From positions 1,984,001-2,048,000 of the forward strand of contig NC_089422.1 in NCBI RefSeq assembly GCF_013426205.1: a DNA stretch of 64,000 bases, in the 5' to 3' direction. Below are positions 33,385-44,444 of the stretch, in pieces. Under the pieces are notes generated by a model. It was not told the DNA's origin and did not search any database. It saw nothing but the letters and a program-made list of their open reading frames with translations. Positions within the stretch are counted from its first letter, which is position 1. Each line of letters begins with the position of its first letter. This DNA comes from Metarhizium brunneum. Its lineage: Eukaryota; Ascomycota; Sordariomycetes; Hypocreales; Clavicipitaceae. Made by a program: the position numbers and the translations under genes.

Positions 33385-34098
33385 ATGTCCTTTACACCGT
33401 TCGTGCTTGTCACCGACAGGCTCATCTTTGTGCCTACCCCAATGTCCGAGTCCATCAAAGGCTACCGAGACTTGTTCAAGAGATTACATGAAGACCATTC
33501 ATTCTGTGACATGGGATTCGGAGACGCATTTCCCGCCCGGGCCTGGACCGACGATGAGATCAGAAATGTGCTCATGGCGGGGGATATCTCTCGTCGCTGG
33601 AACAAGAGGAACATGGGCGACTTTGCCGTCGGGCTGCTGCCAACCACAGCCACGGGAAACCTCTTATTCAGCTCCAACGAAGGAAGGAAGCTGAAAAAGT
33701 CGCCAGAGAATATCCGCGTCATCGAGCTCGATCGTTGGGACAACCCAAGCTGGCAGAACGACGTCGAGTGGGTTGGGTATTCCTGCGCCCGGGACTGCAC
33801 GGCAACACTCCCGCCGCTTGACGAGGGGGAGGCTCCCTTGCCGCCATGGCAAGAAATGTTGGAGATGCGTTATGGCGTGAGCCCCGAGCACTGGGGTAAA
33901 GGACTGGCTCTCGAGGCATCCAAGGTGGTGATCCAGTGGGCTATTGAGGAGAGAGGTGTCCGGCGATTTATTGCTGAGACGCAAAAGGGGAACAGCAGAA
34001 GCCGCCGAGTGCTGGAGAAGCTGGGATTCCAGATGGTCGATAGCAATTACTTCAAAGAAAAGGACGTCTTGGACGAGTGGGAAATGGTGGTGGCATAG
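33385..34098 (+). CDS. GNAT-family N-acetyltransferase (RimJ-like)
   Basis: Single exon, 237 aa, ATG 33385 in context GACCATGTC. The N-terminus 'LVTDRLIFVPTPMS' is the first strand of RimJ/RimL-type GNAT enzymes. The acetyl-CoA loop is at 'SPEHWGKGLALEASKVVIQW' (about 172-191; Q/RxxGxG/A type) and is followed by 'RFIAETQKGNSRSRRVLEKL', the family's alpha4/beta6 region where Asn-x-x-Ser-x-x-Val-Leu-Glu-Lys-Leu-Gly-Phe is typical. The enzyme should transfer acetyl from acetyl-CoA to an amine on a protein or small molecule in the cytosol; the substrate is unknown. An insertion with 'DRWDNPSWQNDVEWVGY' is in the middle. Its position between a regulator and a transporter suggests a metabolic or detoxifying role (inference). 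Confidence 0.9.
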   Translation: MSFTPFVLVTDRLIFVPTPMSESIKGYRDLFKRLHEDHSFCDMGFGDAFPARAWTDDEIRNVLMAGDISRRWNKRNMGDFAVGLLPTTATGNLLFSSNEGRKLKKSPENIRVIELDRWDNPSWQNDVEWVGYSCARDCTATLPPLDEGEAPLPPWQEMLEMRYGVSPEHWGKGLALEASKVVIQWAIEERGVRRFIAETQKGNSRSRRVLEKLGFQMVDSNYFKEKDVLDEWEMVVA

Positions 34099-34719
34099 AG
34101 CACAGCGGCCGGTCAATGCTCACCGAGCATTCTCAAGCTCTTATCGACTCCCCGGTGGCAACGACAACTGCCGAGCATTGCCGCCTTGAAACGAAACTTG
34201 GAAACAAGACCACCGGCAGGCTTGTGCCGATTGGCAGAAACACCATGGTTCTCAGATCCGTCCGATCTTATCGTGACTTGATCTTGCCGCCCCATCCGAC
34301 TTGGCGCATCCTCCCAGTAGCTCCAGTTGACTTGTTCCAAGAATATGTAGCAGAGATTGAGTATGTCCAATAGATGTCTGAGCTTTGAACCGGCTAGTGC
34401 CAAACGCCATTCGGGAATCCCTATCTTCAAGGTTGAAGGAGACCGCACTGACGGGAATCATGGGCTGTGGATCGACGAGGGACCAAGCGTTCGGTTGTGA
34501 AACTGCCGAGCCATCACATCACATAGCTGACATGTCGTTGATAAATATGATCTTGAAATACGAGACAAGTTGTAATCCTACCATGCCATTTTATCAAGTT
34601 CGCCTGCCAACTTTTTGTTTTGTTTATACGGCACGGTGATCAACTCACTGTCTCTTTTTGCGTGGGCTACCCTGATTATCAGATTATTCAACCTCAGACA
34701 AACAACAACCCAAAGAGCA
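34099..34719. other. intergenic region
   Basis: Short promoter region between the GNAT gene and the carboxylate transporter. Nothing beyond chance frames. Confidence 0.5.
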
Positions 34720-36324
34720 ATGGAGGCCGGTCAAAGTGACGAAATGAAACGCACATGCACCATGACATGCGGCGATTATATCCTGTCGCGAATAACTACC
34801 CTGCGGCCGCCTATGGACAGAGTCACAAGTCCTATGAAAGCTCTTCGCATGCTCGACCGCGAGCAATGGAATTTTTTTGGGGTGAGTTTCCGGGATATGA
34901 TTCCTGGCCGAGTATTTTGTTAACATCTAATACACGCAGTGTGCCTGGAGTGGCTGGATTATGGATTCCTTCGACTTCTTCACCGTCAGCTTGACATTGC
35001 CACAGCTTGCAGCCGAGTTCAACAAGAAAGACTCCGACATGACATGGGGCATTACCCTGGCATTGATGTTTAGGCCGCTGGGCTCGTTTCTTTTTGGATT
35101 CTTATCCGATCGCTACGGGCGCAGGTGGCCGTTTGTCATCAACAACTTGATGTTCATTCTCCTCGAGCTCGGGACTGGGTTTTGTAAAACGTACAATCAG
35201 TTCCTGGTCTGCAGGGCCTTTTTCGGAATTGCCATGGGAGGAATTTATGGCAACTCCGTCGCAACGGCCCTGGAAGATTGCCCTCACCCAGCGCGAGGAT
35301 TCTTGTCTGGCCTGTTTCAGTCCGGCTATCCGCTGGGATATGTCTTAGCTACGGCAATGAACCGAGCTTTAGTTGACACGACAAGATATGGATGGAGGCC
35401 GCTATTCTGGTTCAGCGCTTGCCCGCCCGTCTTCATCATCGTATGGAGGTTGAGGCTCTCTGAGACGAGAGCCTTTCGAGATCGTAAGATGATTTCCAAG
35501 ACTCTGTCCGACAACACCCCTACTTTCATGGACAAGGCATGGATTGCTCTCCGGGACTACTGGCTTTCCATCCTATACATGGTGGTTTTGATGAGCGGCT
35601 TCTCATTTGTTGTATGTCATAGTATTTTCAAGACGTCTCATTTTTACCAACATGTTTTACTGACCGTAGATTGGGCCAGTCTCATGGCGCACAAGACCTG
35701 TACCCGACAATGCTCACTACCGAGTTTGAGCTTACGCCGAATCAATTGACAGTCACGCAAGTAGTAGCAAATATGGGGGGGTTCCTCGGTGCAATCTGTG
35801 TTGGCAATCTGTCCGAGATTTTCGGGCGCCGCCTAACCATCATGGCCTCTTTAACTGTGGCTGCAGGAGTACTATACCCGTACACAAGAGTTCAGACGCC
35901 GGGTCTGACGGTGGCTGCTTTCTTCCTCCAGTTTGCCACACAAGGTGCATTTGGAGTTCTTCCAAGTCATTTGATGGAATTGTCCCCAGCAGACATCCGG
36001 TCCATTGTGGTAGGCACTGCATATCAACTTGGGACCATGGCGTCAAGCGGCTCGGCAACAATTCAGTCTGAAATAGGCGAACGCTATTTCCCACTTCCGC
36101 CAGGTCCATCTGGTCAACAGCGCTATGACTATGGCATAGTCATCTGTGTATTTCTGGGCGCGGCTATAGCTTTGGTGGTGATGACGACCTTTATGGGACC
36201 AGAGCACAAGGGACGCGAATTCGGGTTGGACAGTCAGGAGGCCATCGAAGTTATAATGACGAGGGACCAAATCCCATCAACTTCCAAGTCTGATAAATCA
36301 TTAGCTGAAGCAGAGAAAGCCTAG
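34720..36324 (+). CDS. Jen1-like monocarboxylate/proton symporter (MFS)
   Basis: Three exons, 34720-34881, 34940-35611 and 35680-36324, give 492 aa. 'LREPMDR'-like N-terminal text ('ITTLRPPMDR', 'ALRMLDREQWNFF') leads into helix 1 'CAWSGWIMDSFDFFTVSLTL', the layout of sialate/Jen1-type MFS carriers. The MFS loop motif is 'FLSDRYGRRWPF'. The Jen signature S/T-H-x-x-Q-D is formed exactly at the exon 2/3 joint ('SFV' plus 'SHGAQDLYPTM'). The family carries lactate, pyruvate or acetate (Jen1) or dicarboxylates (Jen2) with protons at the plasma membrane; which class applies here cannot be decided. The C-terminal cytosolic tail is Ser/Lys-rich. It is the third gene of a + strand trio with the bZIP and GNAT genes. 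Confidence 0.9.
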
Positions 36325-38130
36325 AGGGCAAGCGTTGGCGTGTTGCGAGTTGTTGTAATTGAATATTCTGCTTAACATTGTGCGATTTGCAATGGCCTGC
36401 ATGGTCCATTGTCGTCGTCGATTATGCCATTCGTACAAGACGTGAATCTACACCATCAAGGCCGCCAAAGGACTCTGAACGAGGCATTGGGACGCCAATC
36501 AATCGGCCTTCTGCGAAAAGGAGTCACTTGGCAAACACCGACTCCCTCCGAGGTATTTTCCGGCTTATAGAAACGCGTGCCGCCGAAGGTATGATTGGGG
36601 CGGTAGGTGGTTCCTCGGGGAATCTCAACTGGCTGGCTGCATGTGCTCCGTTGCAGGCAAGAAGATAGTGGCTGAAGATTTTGAGTGCAGACTGCAGAAG
36701 CCACGTCACATAGAAGCCGAGTAGGTGTTCACTTGGCCCGTCAACCCGTGAGAAGCCTTTGACGATGGCGTCTCCAATTCGCTCAGAGGCTGATCAACAA
36801 GGGGGAGGGGAAACCCGAATACGACCAGCAAATGGATTGAGCATGTGGGTGAGTCGTGACCAGTGACCACCAAGAAAATGCACGACGATTTCAGCAACAG
36901 AAAAAAAACCACCGGCCCAAACCAAAAATGCAGGTGCAACCTTGGGACTGATGGTACACTGGTGGCGTCATTCGTTGACCTCGGAGGAACTCAAGTACAG
37001 GCACCTGAGTACCTGGGTATGGTAGGGTGGGGTATCGGAGGGGGGCGGTACTTCGAAAGGAGGGGCATCATGGCTGGAAGGTACCTGCCTAGGGTACTTC
37101 AAGTACCTGGTACCCAGTTGCTCAGCAGGCATGGTACGACGGGTAAAGTACTTAAGTACTTAAGTAGTTGATTGATTGCCTCGGAGGGTTCTTTTACGGG
37201 CAACTGAGGAGGGCACGGCAAGACATCTTGGATATGGAGCACAAGGGAAAGCGCGGGACAGGACATGGGTTGCTGGGCAAGCTGGCTCTTTCCCGATGCG
37301 TCGTGGAAGATGTAAAACTCCAGACGTCGAGGTTCGCGATGCTCTGTCGCCCGCTGACAAACAAACATGCATGAATGTCCACCGGCAGTCCAACATAGCA
37401 CCAGAGCCCGTTGCTCTGATTTTCTCGCAGCGGATGAGTCTGGCCGTCTCGCTCGCCGAGGGACCGGCAACGGTACCGCATCTCACTGCTTCAGTGGATC
37501 TGTCGACCCAATCAGCACTTTTGCTGGCCATTCCGACTGCATTTCTCCAGGCCCAGATCAACTGGTCTTGGTCCGCTCTCGAGCTGGTACAAAATCAAAT
37601 GATGTAGCTACATGCGCCGTACGCATCGGAGGTACATATGTACCCCTCTGGCCCTTTTCACAGGTTCCAGTACGGCGTCGGCGCCCCCCACCTTTGACAC
37701 TGGAGCCCCCGTTCTCGCTCGACGTTCGGTGGCATTTGTCCTCGAGAAGTTTTCCTAGATTTGCGTCTTTAACATAAGCATTGCACTTTCTGACTCTGTG
37801 GTTGTCTGTGAGGGCAATTTAAGTCGTACGGCCCCTGGAAGGACAGCTCTACTAATTTGCACCTTCGGGGCCCCCTGCGGTACGCTGATTGAACACGTCG
37901 ACAACATCTGTGAAGCCCCGACCTTGTTTCCGGTTGGCTCCAGGCCGTGAATACCTCAACCTGTCCCGCTTGTTCGGACAGAATACGTCTCACCAATTTC
38001 GCCTAGGCCCTGCCGGGGCCATTGTCAAAGTCACCGACCTCCTGGGTGCTTCGAGTCGTCTTCAACCGCCCCTAGTTTATTTTGACAACTCCAACTCTCT
38101 CTTACCACCGCTTCCACCACCGTCACCAAG
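36325..38130. other. 1.8-kb intergenic region upstream of MET13-type gene
   Basis: No gene supported. It contains a dense cluster of GTACCT/AAGTAC strings (listed separately) and, just before the start at 38131, a C/T-rich leader (about 38,060-38,130). Confidence 0.5.
36993..37168 (+). repeat. cluster of GTAC-core short motifs (AAGTAC, GTACCT, GTACTT)
   Basis: At least ten GTAC tetramers occur in about 175 bp, many inside AAGTAC, GTACCTG or GTACTTAAGTACTTAAG. The last is a direct repeat of an AAGTACTT palindrome at about 37,146-37,163. The region is G-rich in the middle. No function is assigned. Confidence 0.5.
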
Positions 38131-39977
38131 ATGCATATCAAGGATATGCTAGCCGAAGCCGAGAAGGGCGGCCAGCCGTCCTTCTCCTTCGAGTATTTCC
38201 CCCCCAAAACTGCTCAAGGTGTCCAGAATCTTTACGACCGAATCGACCGCATGTATAACTTTGGACCCAAGTTTATAGACATTACTTGGGGAGCTGGAGG
38301 CCGTATTGCCGAGCTTACCTGCGAGATGGTTCTTCAAGCCCAGTCAGTCTACGGCCTCGAGACTTGCATGCACTTGACTTGCACCGACATGGGACTGGAC
38401 AAGGTCAACGCTGCTCTCCAAAAGGCGTACAAGGCTGGTTGCACCAACATCCTTGCCCTCCGCGGCGACCCCCCTCGAGCCCAAGAGAAATGGACTGCTG
38501 CCGAAGGCGGATTCCATTATGCCCGCGATCTTGTCAAGCACATTCGAGCTACCTACGGCGACCACTTCGACATTGGCGTTGCTGGCTATCCCGAAGGCTG
38601 CGATGACAACAAGGATGAAGAACAACTGCTCGACCATCTGAAAGAAAAGGTGGACATGGGAGCATCATTCATCGTGACCCAGATGTTCTACGATGCCGAC
38701 AATTTTGTTCGCTGGGTTGGCAAGGTTCGCGAGCGTGGAATCAACATCCCTATTCTTCCTGGTATCATGCCCATTGCTACCTATGCCAGCTTTCTGCGGA
38801 GGGCCAAGCACATGCAGTGCAAAGTCCCCGACCACTGGATGACGGCTTTGGAGCCAGTAAAGAATGACGACGTTGCTGTCCGTGAGATTGGAAAGACTCT
38901 GGTTGCCGAGATGTGCCGCAAGCTGCTGGCCAATGGCATTTATCACCTGCACTTTTACACCATGAACTTGGCCCAAGCTACGCGCATGCTGCTCGAGGAA
39001 TTGACTTGGGCACCATGTGCCGAGCGGCCCCTTCAGCAGGCTCTTCCCTGGAAGCAGTCCAAGGCCCTCGGACGACGAGATGAAGATGTGCGACCTATAT
39101 TCTGGCGCAACCGCAACAAGTCCTATGTTCTCCGCACGCAGGACTGGGACGAATTTCCCAACGGTCGATGGGGTGATTCTCGGTCCCCTGCTTTCGGAGA
39201 GTTGGATGCCTACGGTATCGGCCTGACCGGCACCAACGAGGCCAACCGCAAGAAATGGGGAGAGCCAACCACTGTCCAAGACATTGCCGGCATTTTCGTC
39301 AAGTATCTCAACCGAGAAATGGAGTCGCTCCCTTGGAGTGAGGCTCCTCTTACTGGTGAAGCCAATGCCATCAAGGACAATCTTATCCAACTCAACAAGC
39401 GTGGCCTTCTAACTATCAACTCGCAGCCTGCGGTTGACGGCGTCAAGTCATCGCACCCCATCCACGGCTGGGGTCCTTCTAACGGCTACGTTTACCAAAA
39501 GGCATACCTTGAGCTTCTTGTCCCTGCCTCCATCTTCACCGAGATGGTTAAGCGTGTCGAGGATAAACCAACCCTGACCTACTACGCTGTCACCAAGGAT
39601 GGTGAACTCAAGACGAACGCTCCATCAGATGGACCCAACGCTGTAACCTGGGGTGTCTTCCCCGGCAAGGAAATTGTCCAGCCCACTATTGTGGAGAGCA
39701 TCAGCTTCCTCGCGTGGAGAGATGAGGCATTTAGACTGGGCACGGATTGGGCCCACTGCTTTGAGTCCGAGACGCCTAGCCGAGTTCTCCTTGATCAAAT
39801 CATGAACGAGTGGTATTTGGTCAATGTTGGTAAGTGTGAATGAAATTGTGTTTGTCGTGTCATATAGCGGCTGACTAACGTTTACTAGTCAACAATGACT
39901 TCCACGAGAACCAAACCATCTTTGATCTCTTTGAGGGACTTGAAGTCAAGGGACTCGACACTCCTGTGGCCGTATAA
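38131..39977 (+). CDS. MET13: methylenetetrahydrofolate reductase (Met13 type)
   Basis: Two exons, 38131-39829 and 39889-39977, give 595 aa, the normal fungal length. The N-terminal TIM-barrel domain (about 10-300) shows 'FSFEYFPPKTAQGVQNLYDR', 'HLTCTDMG', 'ILALRGDPP' and 'FIVTQMFYDADNF', which bind FAD and methylene-THF. The C-terminal regulatory domain (about 330-595) shows 'RPIFW...SYVLRT', 'INSQPAVDG...HGWGP' and 'AVTWGVFPGKEI'. The enzyme makes 5-methyl-THF for methionine synthesis in the cytosol. The short last exon supplies the conserved tail ('VNNDFHENQTIFDLFEGLE'); without splicing the protein would end at 'NVGKCE'. Codon use is strongly C-biased, consistent with good expression. It resembles yeast Met13 more than Met12 by memory. 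Confidence 0.95.
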
Positions 39978-41275
39978 GGCGAGCAGGATAGAATCGCACA
40001 CACCATCATCTCCCCCTCCTATCTCTCAATTGGCCGATCTGTTCCACCAGAAGGCTTTTGCATTGACAGCGATTGCGGTCAATATGGGGCAAGCATTAAC
40101 TCATGTCCCTACCTCTTTTCTTTTGACATTTGATTTTTTTGGTGCATTTTTTGATCTAGTTTCTTGATTGTTTTTTCTTATCCAGGGAGCGCATGCATGA
40201 ATGACGGCGTTTAAGCACAAAAATACGGCAAACAGGCGGGGGCAAGGCGTGACTTTTTCAACAAAAAGCTACACAGACGCAATGAACAATGACTTGGTTG
40301 AATGGTGAGGTTCAAGGGGAGAGAGAAAGGAGTGAAGAAGGTACAACGACCCAAGAGTATACGCGCCACGATCATGCAGCAAGGGGGTTTGAGATGTAAG
40401 CCCGGTTTTGGCTCCTCGCCCCCATTGATTTTGAATTTCTTGCAGCAAATTGCATATAATATCTCAACGATACCCCGCCTATGCACAGCCAGATGTGTTT
40501 AGACAGAGCGAAGACAGTGGCAGTAGTGATGCAGGTGCAGGTGCAGGCGGAAGCGAGCAAATATGGGGGAGATTTGAGCTAAAAATGGAATAAAATAAAT
40601 ACAGACGGCGCCATGAATAGAAGCTTTAATATAAATGAAGCCTTGGAGGCATGCCACGGCAGCTACTACTTGTTTCTTGGCGTCGGAATTGTAGTCCCGT
40701 TGCTGTGTGCCATGCTGACTATGACCAAAAGTCTTGATATCAAAGCCCTTGGTTAAGTAGTTGACGAGGGCAGCTTTGACGCTATCTAAGTAGAGTCTTG
40801 AGGAGTACGTACCTGACAGCGGACTGTATCTCATCATGGTAATTGCTTTGTTTCAAGTGGCCATGTACGAATCGCCGCCTGCCTTAAGTCAATCATGGAC
40901 GTGCTTGGAAGTATAGGTAGGGTTTCGAGATACGGCATGTGACGCCTGGCGTTGGTATTTGTCACGAACCCATATCCGGGCACATATTTGATGGATAGTT
41001 TCTGAATCGGGTTGTGCTATCTAGGAAACTAGAGCCTACCTAAGTATGTAGACCTCCAGAGTCTACATTGTTCGACCCAGTAACCTACCCTACACCTACC
41101 CATAACGAGACACCCATCCGTGGTATTCACAGCCCGAATTTTACTTCACTACGCATGTAAATCAGCGCATCTGGCAAGTATCCAGACAACGTGGACGACC
41201 AAGACAGTCAACTACGCGTGTGAGATTCTCAGTGGCCACCCTGAAATAGTTATGCATACTCATCATCATGTACAA
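39978..41275. other. convergent intergenic region
   Basis: Between MET13 (+) and the rmn1-like gene (-). It holds 3' UTRs and one weak minus-strand ORF candidate (40499-40837), listed separately. Confidence 0.5.
40499..40837 (-). CDS. weak ORF, possible fragment of a small gene
   Basis: An ATG-started frame of 112 codons. Codons for about residues 19-65 ('SVKAALVNYLTKGFDIKTFG', 'RDYNSDAKKQVVAAV') are mostly C/G-ending like real genes of this window; the rest is hydrophobic then His-rich and looks non-coding. The protein-like part vaguely recalls the early part of RpiB/LacAB sugar isomerases, but the catalytic Cys/Thr region is absent. It could be a relic, an exon of an unresolved gene, or chance. 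Confidence 0.2.
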   Translation of the reverse strand: MMRYSPLSGTYSSRLYLDSVKAALVNYLTKGFDIKTFGHSQHGTQQRDYNSDAKKQVVAAVACLQGFIYIKASIHGAVCIYFIPFLAQISPIFARFRLHLHLHHYCHCLRSV

Positions 41276-43700
41276 CTACTCCCATCCATAGTCGCCCACC
41301 TCGTAATCCATATTCACGGGTGTAGCATTGGCATCCCTCTCCTTCTCGCGCACCTCCCCTTCCTCCCTGGCATCATCCATGCCGGCCATTGCATCCCCCG
41401 GCATGACGGTCCCGCCCTCCTCGTGCGCCGACTTCTTCAAGTTCACCGGGGCAAGCGGCGAATTCACCCACGACAGCTCAAGCTTGCCTTCCACACCGGG
41501 CAGTTCGTTCCCATGAAGTGAGTAGTAGAACCTTTCGGCGGTTTTGCGGTCTCGGAAGGACACGTGTGTGACGGAGGGGTTCGAGTCGACGGATTCGAAT
41601 TCACCCATGTTCTGTACATGTTAGATTTCCTAGGTTCTTCTTTTTCCCTCCCTTAGTTTTGTTGAGATTGGGAACTTACCAGCAAGAAGTGGCGGAGTTG
41701 CTCATCCTTTTCCGATGGTGTGAAATCGACCCCCGTTATTGCCAGCTTCTTCGGGCGGTTGTCGATGGAAAACTGAGCATAAGCAGCATGCCTCCCTGCT
41801 GTTCCTCGCATGGCACCCCTTCCCCTGGGCGCAAATCCTCTCCCACGATAACCCCGACCTCTGTATCCACCCCGGGATGGATATTCACTCGAGTCTACTT
41901 CGGCGTTGGGATCAATGCCAAGTATCTTGGCTTCTTGTTCCAGTGCAGCGAGTTTGGCCCTGAGCATATCAGTCCCCGAGGAACCAGTTGTCTCGGAGCC
42001 GCCATCCTTCCCCGCCAGCTTGGCCCGTAACCGTTCTGACTCAGCTTGGTGTTTGGCCAATAGATCTTGCTGCTGCTTTTCCAGTTCCAGCCGTTTCTTT
42101 TCCAGTTCGCTGCGCTTGTCTTCCCGTTCCTGGTGCTGCTTCTGCGCCTCCTCCTGTTTCCGTTGGAACTCTTCCATGTCAAGTTCCGGCTCGGCGTCCA
42201 TTTCGTCTAGTCCAGAGCCGGGTTTGAAGCTGGGGTTATTTGAAACTGACGCCGGCAGCTTGTCCTTCTCATCCTTGTACCAGAAAATTTTGACGAATCG
42301 GTTGTCGAATACAACTTTTGGAGAGCGGTATGCGTCATTGGCTGCCGCCCACTTGTCGTACTTTACAATCGCTAGATGCTTGTAGGGCTGCATTGATACG
42401 TCGACAATGTTTCCGAACTGTGCAAAAAATTCCTTGACCTTGCCCTCGCTAAAATGCTCTTCGGGGATATTCTCGACGACGATGGTGCTCTTTGAGCGAT
42501 CATTTACAGCACCTTCAGCGGAAAATGGCGCTCGTGAGCCGCCTTTGCGCCCTCCTCGCTTCCCTTTGCGGCCACGAGATGGCGTCTCGGGATTAAGTGG
42601 TTTGATCATGGCGTTACTGGGATCGTATTCTGCCCAATTGTCAGCAATCTATCGAGCTCAGACTTAGTAGCGCCGTCAATATCGTGAATGTCTCATATCT
42701 ATAGGTCTTGGCTGACTTGCCACTTGGCGAGTAACCGAGGCTGTGCTTAGACGGAAGCAGGACAATCACAACCATAGACAGACACAGACTAAACCACCGC
42801 ATAATAATCAACAGGGAACTTACCATCTCCCCCATCGCCGCCGCCATTGCCATGATCATAAACACATGTGCTTCCCCTCGCACAAAAACCCTTAGTGTCG
42901 AAATCTCTACACCTCCCTCTCCCCTTCTTCCTCTGACCCCCTCTTCCTACAGCACCACCACCAAATCCCCAGCCTTGCTGTCCTGGCATTGCTGGCCACG
43001 GTAACCCCATGGCTTGCATCTGCATCATCGCCTCCATGGGATTATTCGGATCGAAGGGTGGCATCATCATCATGCCATAGCCGTTTGAATTTCTATCAGC
43101 TCTATCCTCGCGGCCGCGCCGTCCCTTTCGAGGCTGCTTGAATGCGCGTCCACCTTGAGGACCATTCTGTTCAGGATCGTCTGAAGGACCGGATTCTTCT
43201 AAGCGTCGCTTACGTGAGGATTCCGGGCTTTTGTTTTGTAATGAGGGAAGAGGATCTGCAGGTTTCGGCGGGGGATGTGCACCGGGGAGGTATGACCTGT
43301 ACGTGATGGCCTGGAAGACGTCGTCTAGGAAAGCCTTAGGATCTGTCCGTGACTAAAGCGTCAGTAATCACAAGAAGAATTGATAGCCGTAGTACTAGAA
43401 GCTGTATCGGATTCCATGCATCGCACAGGAAGACTCACCCTCTGTGAGAAAGTCCGGAATCTCCTGCTCACACAGCTTCCTCACACTCTCCTTATCCCCA
43501 TCATGCTTCAGCAGCGCAATCACGTATTCCGCAAGTACGTCCGAGTCGGCATCTGATCTATTGGGAGTTAGTAATGCCTTTCCGTTTCTCATGTCTTGTC
43601 ATGCTCCTCGTAGGGTATCGCCAGATATGACGCACGTGTTTTCTATGCGCTTCACAATCCACGCCTTAAGCAGTTGCGCGTCCTCCTCGGGGAATAGCAT
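41276..43700 (-). CDS. rmn1: nuclear RNA-binding protein, RBM26/27-Rmn1 type (PWI-like, CCCH finger, RRM)
   Basis: Five exons (43700-43636, 43557-43439, 43342-42824, 42629-41680, 41611-41276) give 662 aa; all joins keep frame. The N-terminus (1-60) is the PWI-like fold of RBM26/27 ('LLKAWIVKRIENTSDADSDV' then 'IALLKHD'). A CCCH finger C206-x8-C-x5-C-x3-H follows a Met/Gly-rich stretch. RRM 1 is at about 282-352 ('TIVVENIP', 'LAIVKY'). A long coiled coil (about 385-445) and an RGG-like segment ('GGYRGRGYRGRGFAPRGRG') come next. A second RRM-like fold spans the last intron. In fission yeast the relative Rmn1 belongs to the MTREC/NURS complex that directs nuclear transcripts to the exosome; a role in nuclear RNA decay is inferred. 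Confidence 0.87.
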
Positions 43701-44444
43701 TGTCGACAATATGTGCGTGAAGAAGGGCTCGCAGTGAGCTCGTTCTCGGGCGCATATAGCTCATCCAGGGGGTTAAGAAATGTCAGGGCAAAAACGTTTG
43801 CCAGGCAGGCTGTGTAGAAAGATTGATGGAGAGCAGTGACCTTGTTCTGGAAGCTTTAGACTTTGTGGATCCTTATTGGCTGAACGCGCGGATTACGGAG
43901 TACCCAATGCTGTGGAGACTGAAGACCGATATACAATCGTATGAGAAGTCGCTGTAACAACGTTGCATTTAACGCGTCTCTAACTACCGAGCACTTAGGC
44001 ACCTATCGAATCTGCTAAACACTCACTTGTGAAGCAATCAATTCTTTTTCGTGGATGTACTGTTGGTAATCCTCCCGTGACACAGCTCCAAACACCAGTA
44101 CAGTTCAACGCTTGGAACGCAACTGCAGTTACGGACCCAGTTTATCACATTGCATGCACATATTTCATTCTGAACATTTAATTGATCCGAGACGACATAA
44201 CTACATATATGAAAAGCTCAAAACAGCTTCCCTTGATTATAGGCTCAACCTGGCATTCGGTTGTTGTGTTTATTTTTTTTAACTTCCTGGTCGGCGTACC
44301 GACCAACCCCCGGTCAATGCCTTTCATAGCTGCCACGGTTGGGGCTCCGCGAGGAAAGCACTCCATACCTGTACGAGTAGCTGGTTGACGAGATGTGCCA
44401 GTGTAGGCACGACACCTGATTCTATCAGCACATAAGGAAGCCGT
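43701..44444. other. intergenic region
   Basis: Upstream of the rmn1-like gene and downstream of EF2, both on the minus strand. No gene supported. It holds the rmn1 promoter and the EF2 3' UTR. Confidence 0.5.
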
